A stretch of DNA of 64,000 nt, from the NCBI RefSeq assembly GCF_000152985.1, contig NZ_CH672395.1:769778-833777 (forward strand). Reading direction: 5' to 3'. Positions within the stretch are counted from its first letter, which is position 1; every line of letters starts with the position of its first letter. This document shows, piece by piece, positions 25,882 through 35,723 of this stretch. Made by a program: the position numbers and the translations under genes. The notes under the pieces were generated by a model. The model did no database searches. It worked only from the letters and a program-made list of their open reading frames with translations, and was not told the DNA's origin. Source of the DNA: Leeuwenhoekiella blandensis MED217 (GTDB lineage: Bacteria > Bacteroidota > Bacteroidia > Flavobacteriales > Flavobacteriaceae).

Positions 25882-27012
25882 TTAAACCGGTGTTGAGGTT
25901 GATTGTATAGCGTTAACAATAAGTTTTGCTGTGTTGGCACTTGCTCCTACACCGCCTAACTTTTGCTCTAATTTATAATATTCATCAAAAAGCGCCTTTC
26001 TTTTTTCTTCTTCTAAAATTTCGGTTAATGCTTTTTTTAGCGTTTTGGTATTGAATTCGGTTTGAATAAGTTCCTTTACCACCTCTTTATCCATTATAAG
26101 ATTTACGAGTGAAATGTAATCTAGATTGATAACGCGTTTAGCAATCTCATAAGAGATTCTTCCGCCTTTGTAACAAACCACTTCCGGAACTTTAAACAGC
26201 GCCGTTTCCAACGTAGCTGTTCCCGAAGTGACCAAGGCTGCGTGTGCTACATCAAGCAAGTTGTACGTTTGATTCATAACGATATGAATCCTGTTCTTTT
26301 TTAGGAATGGCTCGTAAAACTCCAAATCCTGACTTGGTGCACCCGCTATTACAAATTGATGATCTGGAAAGTCTGAGGTAATGCTCAACATAATTTCAAG
26401 CATTTTTTGAATTTCCTGCTTTCGGCTACCAGGCAATAAGGCGATTATAGGGCGGTCATCAAGTTGGTGTTCTTTTCTAAAATTTTCTGGAACAACCGGA
26501 GTGCGCGCGCTGATCTCATCAATTAACGGATGCCCAACAAAATGAACCGGGAAGTTATGTTTCTCCTCATAAAATGCTTTCTCAAACGGAAGAATCACAT
26601 ACATCTCGTCAACATCTTTTTTGATGGCCTTGATACGGCCTTCTTTCCAGGCCCAGATCTGAGGTGAGATGTAATAATGATTTTTATAGCCCTCTTGGCG
26701 TGCCCATTTAGCGATGCGCATATTAAAGCCGGGATAATCTATATAGATGATCACATCAGGAGCAAAGCGAGCAATATCTTTCTTGCAAAAAGCGAGGTTT
26801 TTTGTGATGGTGCGCAGATTCATTAGAACTTCGAGAAAGCCCATAAATGCCAGGTCACGGTAGTGTTTTACCAGTGTGCCACCAACTTTTTTCATGAGAT
26901 CGCCGCCCCAAAATCTAAAATCTGCTTGAGGATCTTCAGCTACGATCGCCTTCATCAAATTTGCAGCGTGTAAATCGCCGCTGGCTTCTCCTGCTATGAT
27001 GTAATACTTCAC
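25882..27012 (-). CDS. lpxB: Lipid-A-disaccharide synthase
   Basis: 376 residues, normal for LpxB. Glycosyltransferase family 19 motifs: AGEASGDLHAANLM at the N-terminus, IYIDYPGFNMR, YYISPQIWAWKEGRI, VGHPLIDE, LLPGSRKQEI, and VTSGTATLETAL near the C-terminus. Joins UDP-2,3-diacylglucosamine and lipid X to make the lipid A disaccharide at the inner membrane. surE lies 33 bp upstream on the same strand, a gene order common in Bacteroidota. Confidence 0.97.
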   Translation of the reverse strand: MKYYIIAGEASGDLHAANLMKAIVAEDPQADFRFWGGDLMKKVGGTLVKHYRDLAFMGFLEVLMNLRTITKNLAFCKKDIARFAPDVIIYIDYPGFNMRIAKWARQEGYKNHYYISPQIWAWKEGRIKAIKKDVDEMYVILPFEKAFYEEKHNFPVHFVGHPLIDEISARTPVVPENFRKEHQLDDRPIIALLPGSRKQEIQKMLEIMLSITSDFPDHQFVIAGAPSQDLEFYEPFLKKNRIHIVMNQTYNLLDVAHAALVTSGTATLETALFKVPEVVCYKGGRISYEIAKRVINLDYISLVNLIMDKEVVKELIQTEFNTKTLKKALTEILEEEKRKALFDEYYKLEQKLGGVGASANTAKLIVNAIQSTSTPV

Positions 27013-27045
27013 AACTTACTTGGTTTGTTTTCGTAGAACGAAAAG

Positions 27046-27828
27046 TTAAGCATTAAATTTCCAGCCATTGAGTTTTTCTATAAAATGATGTGCAGTAAGG
27101 TCAAACTGAACCGGAACTACCGAAACATAACCGTTGGCCAACGCCCACTCATCGGTATCTTCCCCTTTATCTTCATTAACAAATTCACCACTTAACCAGT
27201 AGTAATCTCTACCCATAGGATTGGTGCGCTTGTCAAAATCCTCTACCCACTGTGCATTGGCTTGACGTCCCACTTTAATGCCACGTATTTCGCTGGCCTT
27301 AAGTTTTGGGATGTTCACATTGAGTACCACGCCTTTCGGAAGTCCGTTTTGCAATACTTCTTGGGTGATCTTTTTTACATAGGTCTCGCAATGCGAAAAA
27401 TCAGCATCTATAGAATAATCGAGAAGAGAGAACCCAATAGCGGGAATTCCTTCTACACCAGCTTCAACAGCTGCGCTCATGGTTCCACTATAAATCACAT
27501 TTATTGAAGAGTTAGAACCGTGATTGATGCCGCTTACACAAATGTCGGGTTTACGCTGCATGATTTCCTGAACTGCAATTTTTACGCAGTCTGCCGGTGT
27601 TCCTGAGCAGCGATACTCTTTATGGGCATCCGCTTGAAATTCTTTTATAGGGTCGCAATAAATCGTGTCATTAACGGTTATAGCATGGCCCATGCCGCTC
27701 TGCGGACTGTCTGGCGCTACAACGACCACGTCTCCAAGCTCTTGCATTATGCTTATTAACGTGCGTATGCCGGGAGCGGTGATGCCATCGTCATTCGTGA
27801 CGAGTATTAGCGGTTTTTGTTTCTCCAT
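27046..27828 (-). CDS. surE: 5'/3'-nucleotidase SurE
   Basis: 260 residues. Metal-binding motif NDDGI (Asp13, Asp14), PDSPQSGMGHAIT and SGINHGSN match the SurE phosphatase family. Dephosphorylates nucleoside monophosphates, with a role in stress survival in other bacteria. First gene of the surE-lpxB-NlpC group; divergent from the processing protease. Confidence 0.95.
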   Translation of the reverse strand: MEKQKPLILVTNDDGITAPGIRTLISIMQELGDVVVVAPDSPQSGMGHAITVNDTIYCDPIKEFQADAHKEYRCSGTPADCVKIAVQEIMQRKPDICVSGINHGSNSSINVIYSGTMSAAVEAGVEGIPAIGFSLLDYSIDADFSHCETYVKKITQEVLQNGLPKGVVLNVNIPKLKASEIRGIKVGRQANAQWVEDFDKRTNPMGRDYYWLSGEFVNEDKGEDTDEWALANGYVSVVPVQFDLTAHHFIEKLNGWKFNA

Positions 27829-27918
27829 TTGGTTTTGCTTTCTGGCGCTAAAATACTAAATTACCAAGCCATTGCTGGGCTTAACGTTTAACAAATTGTT
27901 AGCTGAAAAAATGAGCCG

Positions 27919-27933
27919 TGGCACGGTTTTTAA
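27919..27933 (+). promoter_or_regulatory. Sigma-54-like -24 element before the processing protease
   Basis: TGGCACG at 27919 is a perfect -24 box of the sigma-54 consensus, but the -12 GC expected ten bases later is AA. It lies 20 bp before the first possible ATG of the S41 gene. Offered only as a candidate; the window does encode a sigma-54 activator (47406-48662). Confidence 0.25.
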
Positions 27934-27952
27934 TGTAGATTGCTAGTAAAAG

Positions 27953-30100
27953 ATGAAAATGCAACGTATTATGATAAAAAATGTAAAGGTTCTAGTTTTG
28001 GCCTTACTTTTAGCTGCAGCCTCTTGCAGTTTTACCACAAGTGATGAAGATCCCGGAAAAGATAAAGTCCTAGTAAGCTTGATCTCTTATGTTCTTGAAA
28101 AAGGACATTATGATGCAAAAGAATTCAATGATGCTTTTTCTGAAGAAGTATTTGATGATTTTGTGACTTCATTAGATCCGCTTAAACGCTATTTTTTAAA
28201 GAGTGATATCAAAGAGTTTGAAGCATACAAGACACAGATTGATGATCAAATTCGCAATGAAGATATTAGCTTTTTCGATTTAGCATACACGCGTTTACGA
28301 GAGCGTATGGAAGAGTCAAAGGCAATTTATGCAGAGGTTTTAGAAACGCCATTTGACTATTCAAAACAGGAGAGTATAGATACCGATTATGAAAATTTGG
28401 ATTATGCTAAAAATCAGAAGGAATTAAAAGAGCGTTGGGCAAACCAAATGAAATTCAACACGATCGGGACGTACTACGATCGTCTTGAAGAAGAAGCTAA
28501 AAAGGTTGAAGATTCAGTAGGATACACAGCGCTTTCTAATGCAGAGATCGAAGAAGAAACCAGAGCTACTACAAAGCAATCCCTTAAAGAATATTTTGAA
28601 TTTGCAGAGGAATTAGATCGCGAAGATTACTTTTCAGTTTATATCAATGCTATTGTAGAAGAGTTTGATCCGCACACGACTTATTTTGCCCCGGTTGATA
28701 AAGATCGTTTTGATATGCAAATGAGCGGACAGTTTCAAGGAATTGGTGCTCGTCTTCAAAAGAAAAGTAATGAGATCAGTATTACAGAAATCATTTCTGG
28801 CGGACCTGCCTGGAGAGGTGAAGAGCTAGAGGAAGGAGATGTCATTCTAAAAGTAAAACAAGCAGATGAAGATGTTGCTACAAGCGTTGTAGGAATGCGT
28901 TTAGATGATGCTGTTGAATTGATCAAAGGCCCTAAAGGAACTGTTGTTACTTTAAACGTGAAAAAGAAAGACGGTTCTATTAAAAACGTGGCGATCACTC
29001 GTGACGTTGTAGAACTTGAAGAGACGTATGCAAAAACCACGACGGTTGATAAAGATGATAGAACATATGGGGTAATTAACTTGCCTAAGTTTTATTTTGA
29101 TATGCAAAATGCAGAGCAACGCAACGCAGCTACCGATGTTAAAAAAGAAATCATTCGTCTTAAAGAACAAGATGTAGATGGTCTTGTAATTGATTTGCGT
29201 AACAATGGAGGAGGTTCACTTTCTACGGTTGTTGATATCGCAGGTTTATTCATTAAAGAAGGCCCTATCGTACAGGTGAAGTCCAATGGTGCTGACAGCG
29301 AAATCTTGAAAGATAAAGATCCTGATATTTTATGGGATAAGCCGCTTGTGATTATGGTGAATGAAATTTCAGCATCTGCGAGTGAGATTCTTGCAGCTGC
29401 AATGCAAGATTATAAGAGAGCAGTGATCATAGGTAGTAAACAAACTTATGGTAAGGGAACAGTGCAGAATGTATATGATTTAAATCGCTGGTTGCGTCAA
29501 AATGATCTTGGAGATATGGGAGCTTTAAAAATCACCACCCAAAAGTTCTACAGAATTAATGGTGGTTCAACACAATTGGAAGGTGTAAAAAGTGATGTGG
29601 TGGTTCCAGACCGTTTCAGCTATATTGATATTGGTGAGAAAGATCTAGATAACCCGTTGCCTTGGGATAAAATTGCTGCTGCAGATTATGAAGTTTGGGA
29701 CGGTTATATTGACTATGATCAAACCATTAGCAATAGTAACGAGCGTATGGCAAAGAATAAGCAACTACAGCTTATTGAAGAAAACGCAAAATGGATCAAA
29801 AGTAAGCAAGATGATTCTGTTTGGCCATTAAATATTGATGCTTACGCAGCCAAGATGGAACAAAATGAAGCCGAAGCAAAACGCTTTGACGACCTGCGTA
29901 ATTATGAGTCTGGCCTTACTTTTAAGTCCTTGCCTTATGAAATTAAGAAATTTGAAAACGACACTGTTTTAAAGCAAAAACGTGAGCGTTGGCACGAAGA
30001 TCTGGCTAAAGATGTTTATATGGATGAGGCCATAAACGTGTTAGAAGATCTTAAAGTAAATAATATTAGAAGAGGTAAATTGGCTGACGTTAGGGATTAA
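27953..30100 (+). CDS. Carboxy-terminal processing peptidase (Prc/Tsp-like, S41)
   Basis: 715 residues. Lipoprotein signal with lipobox AAASC. The ATG at 27971 would give a neater signal peptide than 27953; both are in frame. Domains: N-terminal helical region; PDZ about 265-340 (GARLQKKSNEISITEIISGGPAW); S41 core with YGVINLPKFYFDMQ, LRNNGGGSL, catalytic Ser475 in ISASASEIL and Lys501 in QTYGKGT; C-terminal DUF3340-like region. Degrades or trims periplasmic proteins. Followed 3 bp later by an ABC permease gene. Confidence 0.93.
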   Translation: MKMQRIMIKNVKVLVLALLLAAASCSFTTSDEDPGKDKVLVSLISYVLEKGHYDAKEFNDAFSEEVFDDFVTSLDPLKRYFLKSDIKEFEAYKTQIDDQIRNEDISFFDLAYTRLRERMEESKAIYAEVLETPFDYSKQESIDTDYENLDYAKNQKELKERWANQMKFNTIGTYYDRLEEEAKKVEDSVGYTALSNAEIEEETRATTKQSLKEYFEFAEELDREDYFSVYINAIVEEFDPHTTYFAPVDKDRFDMQMSGQFQGIGARLQKKSNEISITEIISGGPAWRGEELEEGDVILKVKQADEDVATSVVGMRLDDAVELIKGPKGTVVTLNVKKKDGSIKNVAITRDVVELEETYAKTTTVDKDDRTYGVINLPKFYFDMQNAEQRNAATDVKKEIIRLKEQDVDGLVIDLRNNGGGSLSTVVDIAGLFIKEGPIVQVKSNGADSEILKDKDPDILWDKPLVIMVNEISASASEILAAAMQDYKRAVIIGSKQTYGKGTVQNVYDLNRWLRQNDLGDMGALKITTQKFYRINGGSTQLEGVKSDVVVPDRFSYIDIGEKDLDNPLPWDKIAAADYEVWDGYIDYDQTISNSNERMAKNKQLQLIEENAKWIKSKQDDSVWPLNIDAYAAKMEQNEAEAKRFDDLRNYESGLTFKSLPYEIKKFENDTVLKQKRERWHEDLAKDVYMDEAINVLEDLKVNNIRRGKLADVRD

Positions 30101-30103
30101 CCT

Positions 30104-31225
30104 ATGGCAGAACATTCAAGCTCATTAACTCATTTAGCGCTCCAGAAATTCAAACGAAATTTCTGGGGCGTTTTGAGTTTTATATATATTGTACTCTGTG
30201 GTCTCGTAGCGCTCTTTGCGTACCTCATCGCCCCGGATGATTCTCGTAATGCCAATCAAATGCATTTGGCAATTCATTCTAAAAAACCGGGATTTACCGT
30301 AAAAATGCTTACAGTTCCCGGTCCGGAACAAAGTGATCAAAGTACCTGGAGTTCATTTTTTACGGGAACAGTTAACACCGATACCGAAATCCCCATTTTA
30401 GATTTTAAATTACTCAAGGAGGAGATTGAGTATACGCCCTATTCTGAAGATGAAGAACTTCAGCTTACTAAAGCCATTTCGATCAAGGAGTTTCCTAAGT
30501 TGTCTAATCCTTCTAAAAGTACCTTTGAAGAACTCTATGTAAACGAAAGAACGTTCCTGCTAGGAACCGACAAATACGGAAGAGACTTGCTGAGCAGAAT
30601 GCTTATAGGTACGCGTATTTCGTTTAGTATAGGTTTTGTAGCGGTATTGATCTCTTTATTGATTGGCGTGTTTTTGGGTGCTGTTGCCGGATATTACGGC
30701 GGTAAAGTAGATACGTTTATTATGTGGGTGATCAATGTGACGTGGTCGATCCCAACACTGTTGCTGGTGATTGCAATTACTTTGGCTTTAGGAAAAGGGT
30801 TCTGGCAGGTTTTTATTGCCGTCGGACTCACAATGTGGGTTGAGGTTGCGCGTGTCGTGAGAGGGCAGGTTTTGAGCGTTAAAGAGGCGCAGTATGTGAC
30901 TGCAGCAAGAGCTTTAGGTTACGGGAATATGCGTATTCTTTTTCGACATATTATTCCAAATATATTGGCACCTGTGATTGTGATTAGCGCTGCCAATTTT
31001 GCCAGTGCAATTCTAATCGAAAGCGGGCTGAGCTTTTTAGGAATAGGTGCACAACCACCTATTCCTAGCTGGGGAGCGATGATCAAAGATCATTATTCTT
31101 ATATCATTTTAGGAAAAGCCTACCTGGCGATAATTCCCGGGTTAGCGATTATGAGTCTGGTGATGGCGTTTATGCTTATGGGAAATGCATTACGTGATGC
31201 GCTGGATGTAAAAGGAGTACAATAA
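30104..31225 (+). CDS. ABC transporter permease, DppC/OppC type
   Basis: 373 residues. An N-terminal helix (VLSFIYIVLCGLVALFAYLIAP) is followed by a 130-residue periplasmic stretch and a BPD_transp_1 domain with about five helices. The cytoplasmic EAA-like loop is AARALGYGNMRILFRHIIPNILAP; LGTDKYGRDLLSRMLIGTRISF precedes the domain as in OppC proteins. No partner permease, ATPase or binding protein is adjacent, so they must be encoded elsewhere. Substrate (peptide or nickel in related systems) not determinable. Confidence 0.88.
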   Translation: MAEHSSSLTHLALQKFKRNFWGVLSFIYIVLCGLVALFAYLIAPDDSRNANQMHLAIHSKKPGFTVKMLTVPGPEQSDQSTWSSFFTGTVNTDTEIPILDFKLLKEEIEYTPYSEDEELQLTKAISIKEFPKLSNPSKSTFEELYVNERTFLLGTDKYGRDLLSRMLIGTRISFSIGFVAVLISLLIGVFLGAVAGYYGGKVDTFIMWVINVTWSIPTLLLVIAITLALGKGFWQVFIAVGLTMWVEVARVVRGQVLSVKEAQYVTAARALGYGNMRILFRHIIPNILAPVIVISAANFASAILIESGLSFLGIGAQPPIPSWGAMIKDHYSYIILGKAYLAIIPGLAIMSLVMAFMLMGNALRDALDVKGVQ

Positions 31226-31228
31226 ACT

Positions 31229-32038
31229 ATGCGAAGAAAATATACCTATCCACTTTTGATGATGGTGGCTATCACGTTGATTTATTTAACGAATGATTAT
31301 TTAGATCAAAAGGAAAAGGAAGCTCAGGTTTCAGCAGGAGCTGAAGTTAAGTCCACTTCATTGAGTTTTCTACTTCCTGAAGCATCACCGGAGACGCTCG
31401 TGCATCATCAATATTTCAGTCTTGCCTATAACGAAGAAGCAGAGCAGGCGTCGTGGGTCGCTTATACGTTAGACTATTCACAGTTAACCAGTAGTAAAGC
31501 CTTGAGTCGGCCTTATTTTATGGTAGACGATGCAGTAAAAACGGGAGCAGCAGATTGGCGAAATTATAAGAATAGTGGCTATGATCGCGGACATTTGTGT
31601 CCGGCCGCAGATCGAAGCTTCAGTACGCAGGCGTACAATGAAACTTTTTTAACGAGTAATATTAGTCCGCAGTTGAATGCGTTCAATGCTGGTGTGTGGA
31701 ACCGTCTAGAGCATCAGGTACGAGAATGGGCCTCGATCTATACTAAAGTTACTGTGGTAACAGGAGGCGTTTTTGAAAACAACTTAGGGAAAATAGGAGA
31801 GGAAGAGGTAGTCGTGCCCGGAGCATTTTATAAATTAATCCTTCGGAAAAATGAACTGGGGTATTCCTGCTTGGCATTTTTGATTCCGCATAGCGAAAGT
31901 GATGCACCGCTTCAGCAATTTGTAGTAGCTGTTGATCAGGTAGAGCAAGTTACCGGTATTGATTTCTTTCCGCAGTTAGAAGATTCCATAGAGCAGAAAA
32001 TTGAAGCTGAAAAACCGCTAGCTAATTGGGTGTTTTAA
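31229..32038 (+). CDS. DNA/RNA non-specific endonuclease (beta-beta-alpha metal type)
   Basis: 269 residues, N-terminal membrane anchor or signal (YPLLMMVAITLIYLTNDY), then an NUC1/Serratia-nuclease-type domain. The active-site motif is D119-R-G-H122, and the metal-binding Asn/Glu helix is NISPQLNAFNAGVWNRLE. Exported nuclease that could digest extracellular nucleic acid. Its stop codon touches the stop codon of the convergent rodA gene with no space between. Confidence 0.92.
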   Translation: MRRKYTYPLLMMVAITLIYLTNDYLDQKEKEAQVSAGAEVKSTSLSFLLPEASPETLVHHQYFSLAYNEEAEQASWVAYTLDYSQLTSSKALSRPYFMVDDAVKTGAADWRNYKNSGYDRGHLCPAADRSFSTQAYNETFLTSNISPQLNAFNAGVWNRLEHQVREWASIYTKVTVVTGGVFENNLGKIGEEEVVVPGAFYKLILRKNELGYSCLAFLIPHSESDAPLQQFVVAVDQVEQVTGIDFFPQLEDSIEQKIEAEKPLANWVF

Positions 32039-33304
32039 TTACCACTCATTTACACGATTGCTATCGAGCTTAATAAAAATAAACAGCAAAATCGTAAAGC
32101 CCCAAAGTCCCGAGCCACCATAACTGAAGAAGGGAAGTGGAATACCTACCGTGGGAAAAACTCCGGTAACCATACCGATGTTAACCAAAAAGTGGATGAA
32201 TAAAATACCCGCAATGCTGTAACCGTAAATACGACTGAATTGATTCTTTTGCCGCTCAGAAAGAATAATAATGCGGAGCATAAGTGCTACAAATAAAAAG
32301 ATGACAAGCGTACTTCCTAAAAAGCCCCATTCTTCTCCTACGGTGCTAAAAATATAGTCTGTGTGTTGCTCGGGTACAAAGTTTCCTTTGGTCTGAGTTC
32401 CTTTTAAAAAACCTTTCCCTGTGAGTCCGCCATTACCAATTGCGATTTCTGATTGATAGGTATTGTAGCCAATACTTTTCATATCAACATCTTTACCCAA
32501 AACAACATTAAATCGATCACGATGGCGCTGCTCAAAGACATTTTGAAAGATATAGTTGACTGAAAAAACAAACAGAATCGCGACAACCGGAAGCATATAA
32601 AAGTAGCGTTTCCCGAATCGCTTTTTGCGATTTTTAATAAGCAGAATAAGTGCGATCAATACGATCGCTGCAATAATATATAACGGTCCAAATGCGAGGG
32701 TTAAGACAAAAAGTGCAATGGTGATCGAGCCGATGATTAAATAAATACCGGAAAGTCCTTCGCGATATAGCGGAAAGAAAAAAGCCGCATAAACAAGGGC
32801 GCTTCCTGGGTCAGGCTGTGGAACAATACAAATTGCCGGAAGTGCAATGATTATAAAAGCTCTAAACTGATGGGTGAACGATTTTACATCGGTTTGTATG
32901 TCGCTGAGGTATTTGGCTAAAGCAAGTGCTGTAGCGGCTTTTGCAAACTCACTAGGCTGTAAGCCGAAGCTTCCAAAAGAATACCAACTTGTTGCGCCGC
33001 TTATGTTTTTTCCGAAGACAAAAAGCCCCAAAAGTGATAAAATGGAAACCACATAAATGAGGCTGGCAAAGCGCTCAAAGAATTTAGCCTCCAGCGATAG
33101 TATGAAAATGATGAGCAGCAAACTCAAGCCGATGAAAAGCAATTGCTTGGTGTATAAATTGCTCAAATCAAAAAAATCTGCAACACCGGAAGGATCTATA
33201 GATGCAGAATAAATATTCACCCACCCAATGCCTACAAGCGCCATATAGATCAAGATCAACAGCCAGTCAAAATTACCGCGTGCATTGCGTGAGGTGCTTC
33301 GCAT
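32039..33304 (-). CDS. rodA: Rod shape-determining protein RodA
   Basis: SEDS-family peptidoglycan glycosyltransferase, 421 residues, about ten helices. Motifs: FGLQPSEFAKAATALALAKYL, IVPQPDPGSALVYAAFF (with the catalytic Asp of the family), RFNVVLGKDVDMKSIGYNTYQSEIAIGNGG in the large loop, and VGIPLPFFSYGGSGLWG near the end. Works with the PBP2 encoded just upstream (stop and start share a base at 33304). Last gene of the shape operon. Confidence 0.96.
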   Translation of the reverse strand: MRSTSRNARGNFDWLLILIYMALVGIGWVNIYSASIDPSGVADFFDLSNLYTKQLLFIGLSLLLIIFILSLEAKFFERFASLIYVVSILSLLGLFVFGKNISGATSWYSFGSFGLQPSEFAKAATALALAKYLSDIQTDVKSFTHQFRAFIIIALPAICIVPQPDPGSALVYAAFFFPLYREGLSGIYLIIGSITIALFVLTLAFGPLYIIAAIVLIALILLIKNRKKRFGKRYFYMLPVVAILFVFSVNYIFQNVFEQRHRDRFNVVLGKDVDMKSIGYNTYQSEIAIGNGGLTGKGFLKGTQTKGNFVPEQHTDYIFSTVGEEWGFLGSTLVIFLFVALMLRIIILSERQKNQFSRIYGYSIAGILFIHFLVNIGMVTGVFPTVGIPLPFFSYGGSGLWGFTILLFIFIKLDSNRVNEW

Positions 33305-35220
33305 TAGCTTTTAAGCTTTTCTTCGATTTGACCACTTATTTTTTTACCATCATTAATTGGGAATGGCTTGCCACTTAATGGTTTTGCATATTCCTCTTCG
33401 AGGCTATGTGAAAGAATCCAGTCTTCAAGATCTGTACGGGTAATTTCGCCTTTAATGTGTTTTTCAATCATTAAGCTGGCAATTTTACCTCCGTATCTTC
33501 CGCCCCAATAACCGTTTTCGACAAAGACTGCAATGGCGATCTTGGGATTGTCTTTTGGAGCAAAAGCCACAAAAATAGAGTGATCTGTTAATTGTTGACG
33601 TTTACCGTCTATTTTGGTGTAGTTTTCAGCAGTTCCTGTTTTTCCGCAGATCTCAATTCCCGGTATTTGAACGCCGGCAGCGGTACCGTAATTATAAGCG
33701 CCAAACATTCCTTCAACCACCGGTTCAAAGTTAGCCGGGTCTATAGTCGTCTTGTTTTTAGTTCGATATTTCTCCGGAATCGCATCTGTTTCTCCTTCAA
33801 TACCCTTCACGATATGCGGTGTGTAAAACCAGCCTCTATTCGCGATGGTAGCCGTAACATTGGCTAATTGAATCGGAGTCAAGATGATTTCGCCTTGTCC
33901 TATCGAGTTGGAAATGGTTGCAGTACTAAACCATTTGTATTTTGGGTACTGATAAGCTCTATTGTAATAGTCGCTATCAGGTATATGGCCAGGTTTGCCG
34001 GTAGGCAAGTCGGTGCCCATATATTGTCCAAGTCCAAAACTAGCCAGGTGATCGTGCCAAGTATCCATTCCTTCTTGAGGAGTGTCATATTTTTCAATGA
34101 CGCGGCGATAAACGTTAGCAAAATAAGCATTGCAAGAGTTTGCAATCCCGGGAACCATACTCAACGGACTGGGGTGACTATGGCAACCCAGCTTACGTCC
34201 TCTAGAGCCGTAGTAATAGCCCATATGACATGAAAAACTTTCTTCCTCATCAACAACACCTTCTTGTAAAGCGATAAGAGCATTAAGAGTTTTGAACGGT
34301 GATCCCGGTGGATATTGTGCTTGCAAACCACGATCAAAAAGTGGCTTTGAAATCGAATCGTAATAGAGCTCGGTAAAGTTGCGTGAACGCTCACGACCAA
34401 CTAAGAGCGAAGGGTCAAAATTCGGCGCGCTTACTAAAGCGAGAATTTCTCCGGTGGAAGGTTCGAGAGCGACAATTCCACCGCGTTTATTAACCATGAG
34501 TTCTTCCCCGTATTTCTGAAGTTCTGCATCAATGGTAAGCGTAAGATCTTTTCCCGGTGTGGGAAGCGTATCTAAAGTTCCATTTTTGTAGGCGCCAATA
34601 TCACGGTTAAAACGATCTTTTTGAATGTATTTTACACCTTTGACTCCACGTAAAACTTCTTCATACTGTCGTTCTACACCGGTACGTCCCTTTAAATCTC
34701 CAGATTGATAATAAGGATTATCTTCAATGTCAGCACGGTTAACTTCAGCGATATATCCCAAAAAGTTAGCGCCATAATCTACCTGATAGTCACGTAGCGA
34801 ACGTTTTTGAATATAAAAGCCTTCGTATTTACGCATTTTTTCCTGTAAGTATGCATATTCAGATTTTGTAAGCTGCGGGATAACAATCGAAGGCAATCGT
34901 GGAGAATATACTCTTGCCTTATTCAGTCTTTTGACCAGGGCCTCTTTAGTCATCTTTAGCAGACTGCAAAATTCTGTGGTGTCAAAGGGCTTGACCTCGC
35001 GCGGAATGACCATTACGTCATACGACGGTTGGTTGCTTACCAGAAGTTCGCCATTGCGATCATAAATATGACCGCGCTGTGGGTAATCGTAAATCCTCTT
35101 AATGGCGTTGTTTGCAGACAAGCCTGCGTAGGAAGTATCTAGAATTTGGAGATAGAACAGGCGTCCCGTAAATAAAATACCGGAAATTAAAACAATAGAA
35201 AAAAGCAAAATTTTTCTCAT
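33304..35220 (-). CDS. mrdA: Penicillin-binding protein 2 (transpeptidase)
   Basis: 638 residues. N-terminal membrane helix, PBP dimerisation domain (RIYDYPQRGHIYDRNGELL), then a transpeptidase with Ser307-x-x-Lys310 (PGSPFK), Ser362-Cys-Asn364 and Lys527-Thr-Gly529 (CGKTGTAENY). Cross-links lateral-wall peptidoglycan with RodA. 4-bp overlap with mreD upstream. Confidence 0.96.
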   Translation of the reverse strand: MRKILLFSIVLISGILFTGRLFYLQILDTSYAGLSANNAIKRIYDYPQRGHIYDRNGELLVSNQPSYDVMVIPREVKPFDTTEFCSLLKMTKEALVKRLNKARVYSPRLPSIVIPQLTKSEYAYLQEKMRKYEGFYIQKRSLRDYQVDYGANFLGYIAEVNRADIEDNPYYQSGDLKGRTGVERQYEEVLRGVKGVKYIQKDRFNRDIGAYKNGTLDTLPTPGKDLTLTIDAELQKYGEELMVNKRGGIVALEPSTGEILALVSAPNFDPSLLVGRERSRNFTELYYDSISKPLFDRGLQAQYPPGSPFKTLNALIALQEGVVDEEESFSCHMGYYYGSRGRKLGCHSHPSPLSMVPGIANSCNAYFANVYRRVIEKYDTPQEGMDTWHDHLASFGLGQYMGTDLPTGKPGHIPDSDYYNRAYQYPKYKWFSTATISNSIGQGEIILTPIQLANVTATIANRGWFYTPHIVKGIEGETDAIPEKYRTKNKTTIDPANFEPVVEGMFGAYNYGTAAGVQIPGIEICGKTGTAENYTKIDGKRQQLTDHSIFVAFAPKDNPKIAIAVFVENGYWGGRYGGKIASLMIEKHIKGEITRTDLEDWILSHSLEEEYAKPLSGKPFPINDGKKISGQIEEKLKS

Positions 35221-35723
35221 CTACGTTTTACGCTAAAAAGGGTTATAAAAATTAAACAGAGAAGCACAGTAAAGGCTCCACTAAACAACGTCTTTTTAAG
35301 TATATAGATTATGTCTGAAAAGTTAAAACTTTCGAGTAAAAATAATAGTAAATGATGCGTGAAAACCAGAATGGTGATAAAAAGCAAACGCTGCCCAAAA
35401 CCAGCTTTAACTACCTTCACAGCATTATATTCATAAGCCAGGCCAAAAATCGACTGCAGAATCCAAGGGCGTATGTAGGCGATGGTAACGCAGCTTGCGG
35501 CGTGCATCCCACCGCTGTTGCAAAACATATCTACTGTAAGACCAAGCAAAAAACTGGTAAAGAGAAGTAGAGCTCTGTTGTCACCAATAGGAAACAATAC
35601 GATAAACAACACGTAGGGGTATGGGTTGATGTATCCCAGAAAGTTGATGTTGTTGAAAATGGCAATTTGAATAAGTACTAAAAAAACAAATCGCAGGATG
35701 TTATGTGTGATGCTATTGTTCAT
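35217..35723 (-). CDS. mreD: Rod shape-determining protein MreD
   Basis: 168-residue integral membrane protein with about five or six helices and the charged motif GLTVDMFCNSGGMHAASC typical of Bacteroidota MreD. Overlaps mreC by 11 bp and mrdA by 4 bp, indicating translational coupling. Links MreC to the elongasome. Confidence 0.9.
   Translation of the reverse strand: MNNSITHNILRFVFLVLIQIAIFNNINFLGYINPYPYVLFIVLFPIGDNRALLLFTSFLLGLTVDMFCNSGGMHAASCVTIAYIRPWILQSIFGLAYEYNAVKVVKAGFGQRLLFITILVFTHHLLLFLLESFNFSDIIYILKKTLFSGAFTVLLCLIFITLFSVKRR

Noticed and set aside
30104-31225. Complete peptide ABC importer
   Set aside because: Only the OppC-type permease is here; neighbours are a protease and a nuclease.
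31229-32038. Toxin or defence nuclease
   Set aside because: Signal or anchor sequence and no immunity partner nearby; an exported nutritional nuclease is simpler.
33868-34233. 121-codon plus-strand ORF opposite mrdA
   Set aside because: Fully inside the conserved transpeptidase region of PBP2; a shadow frame.
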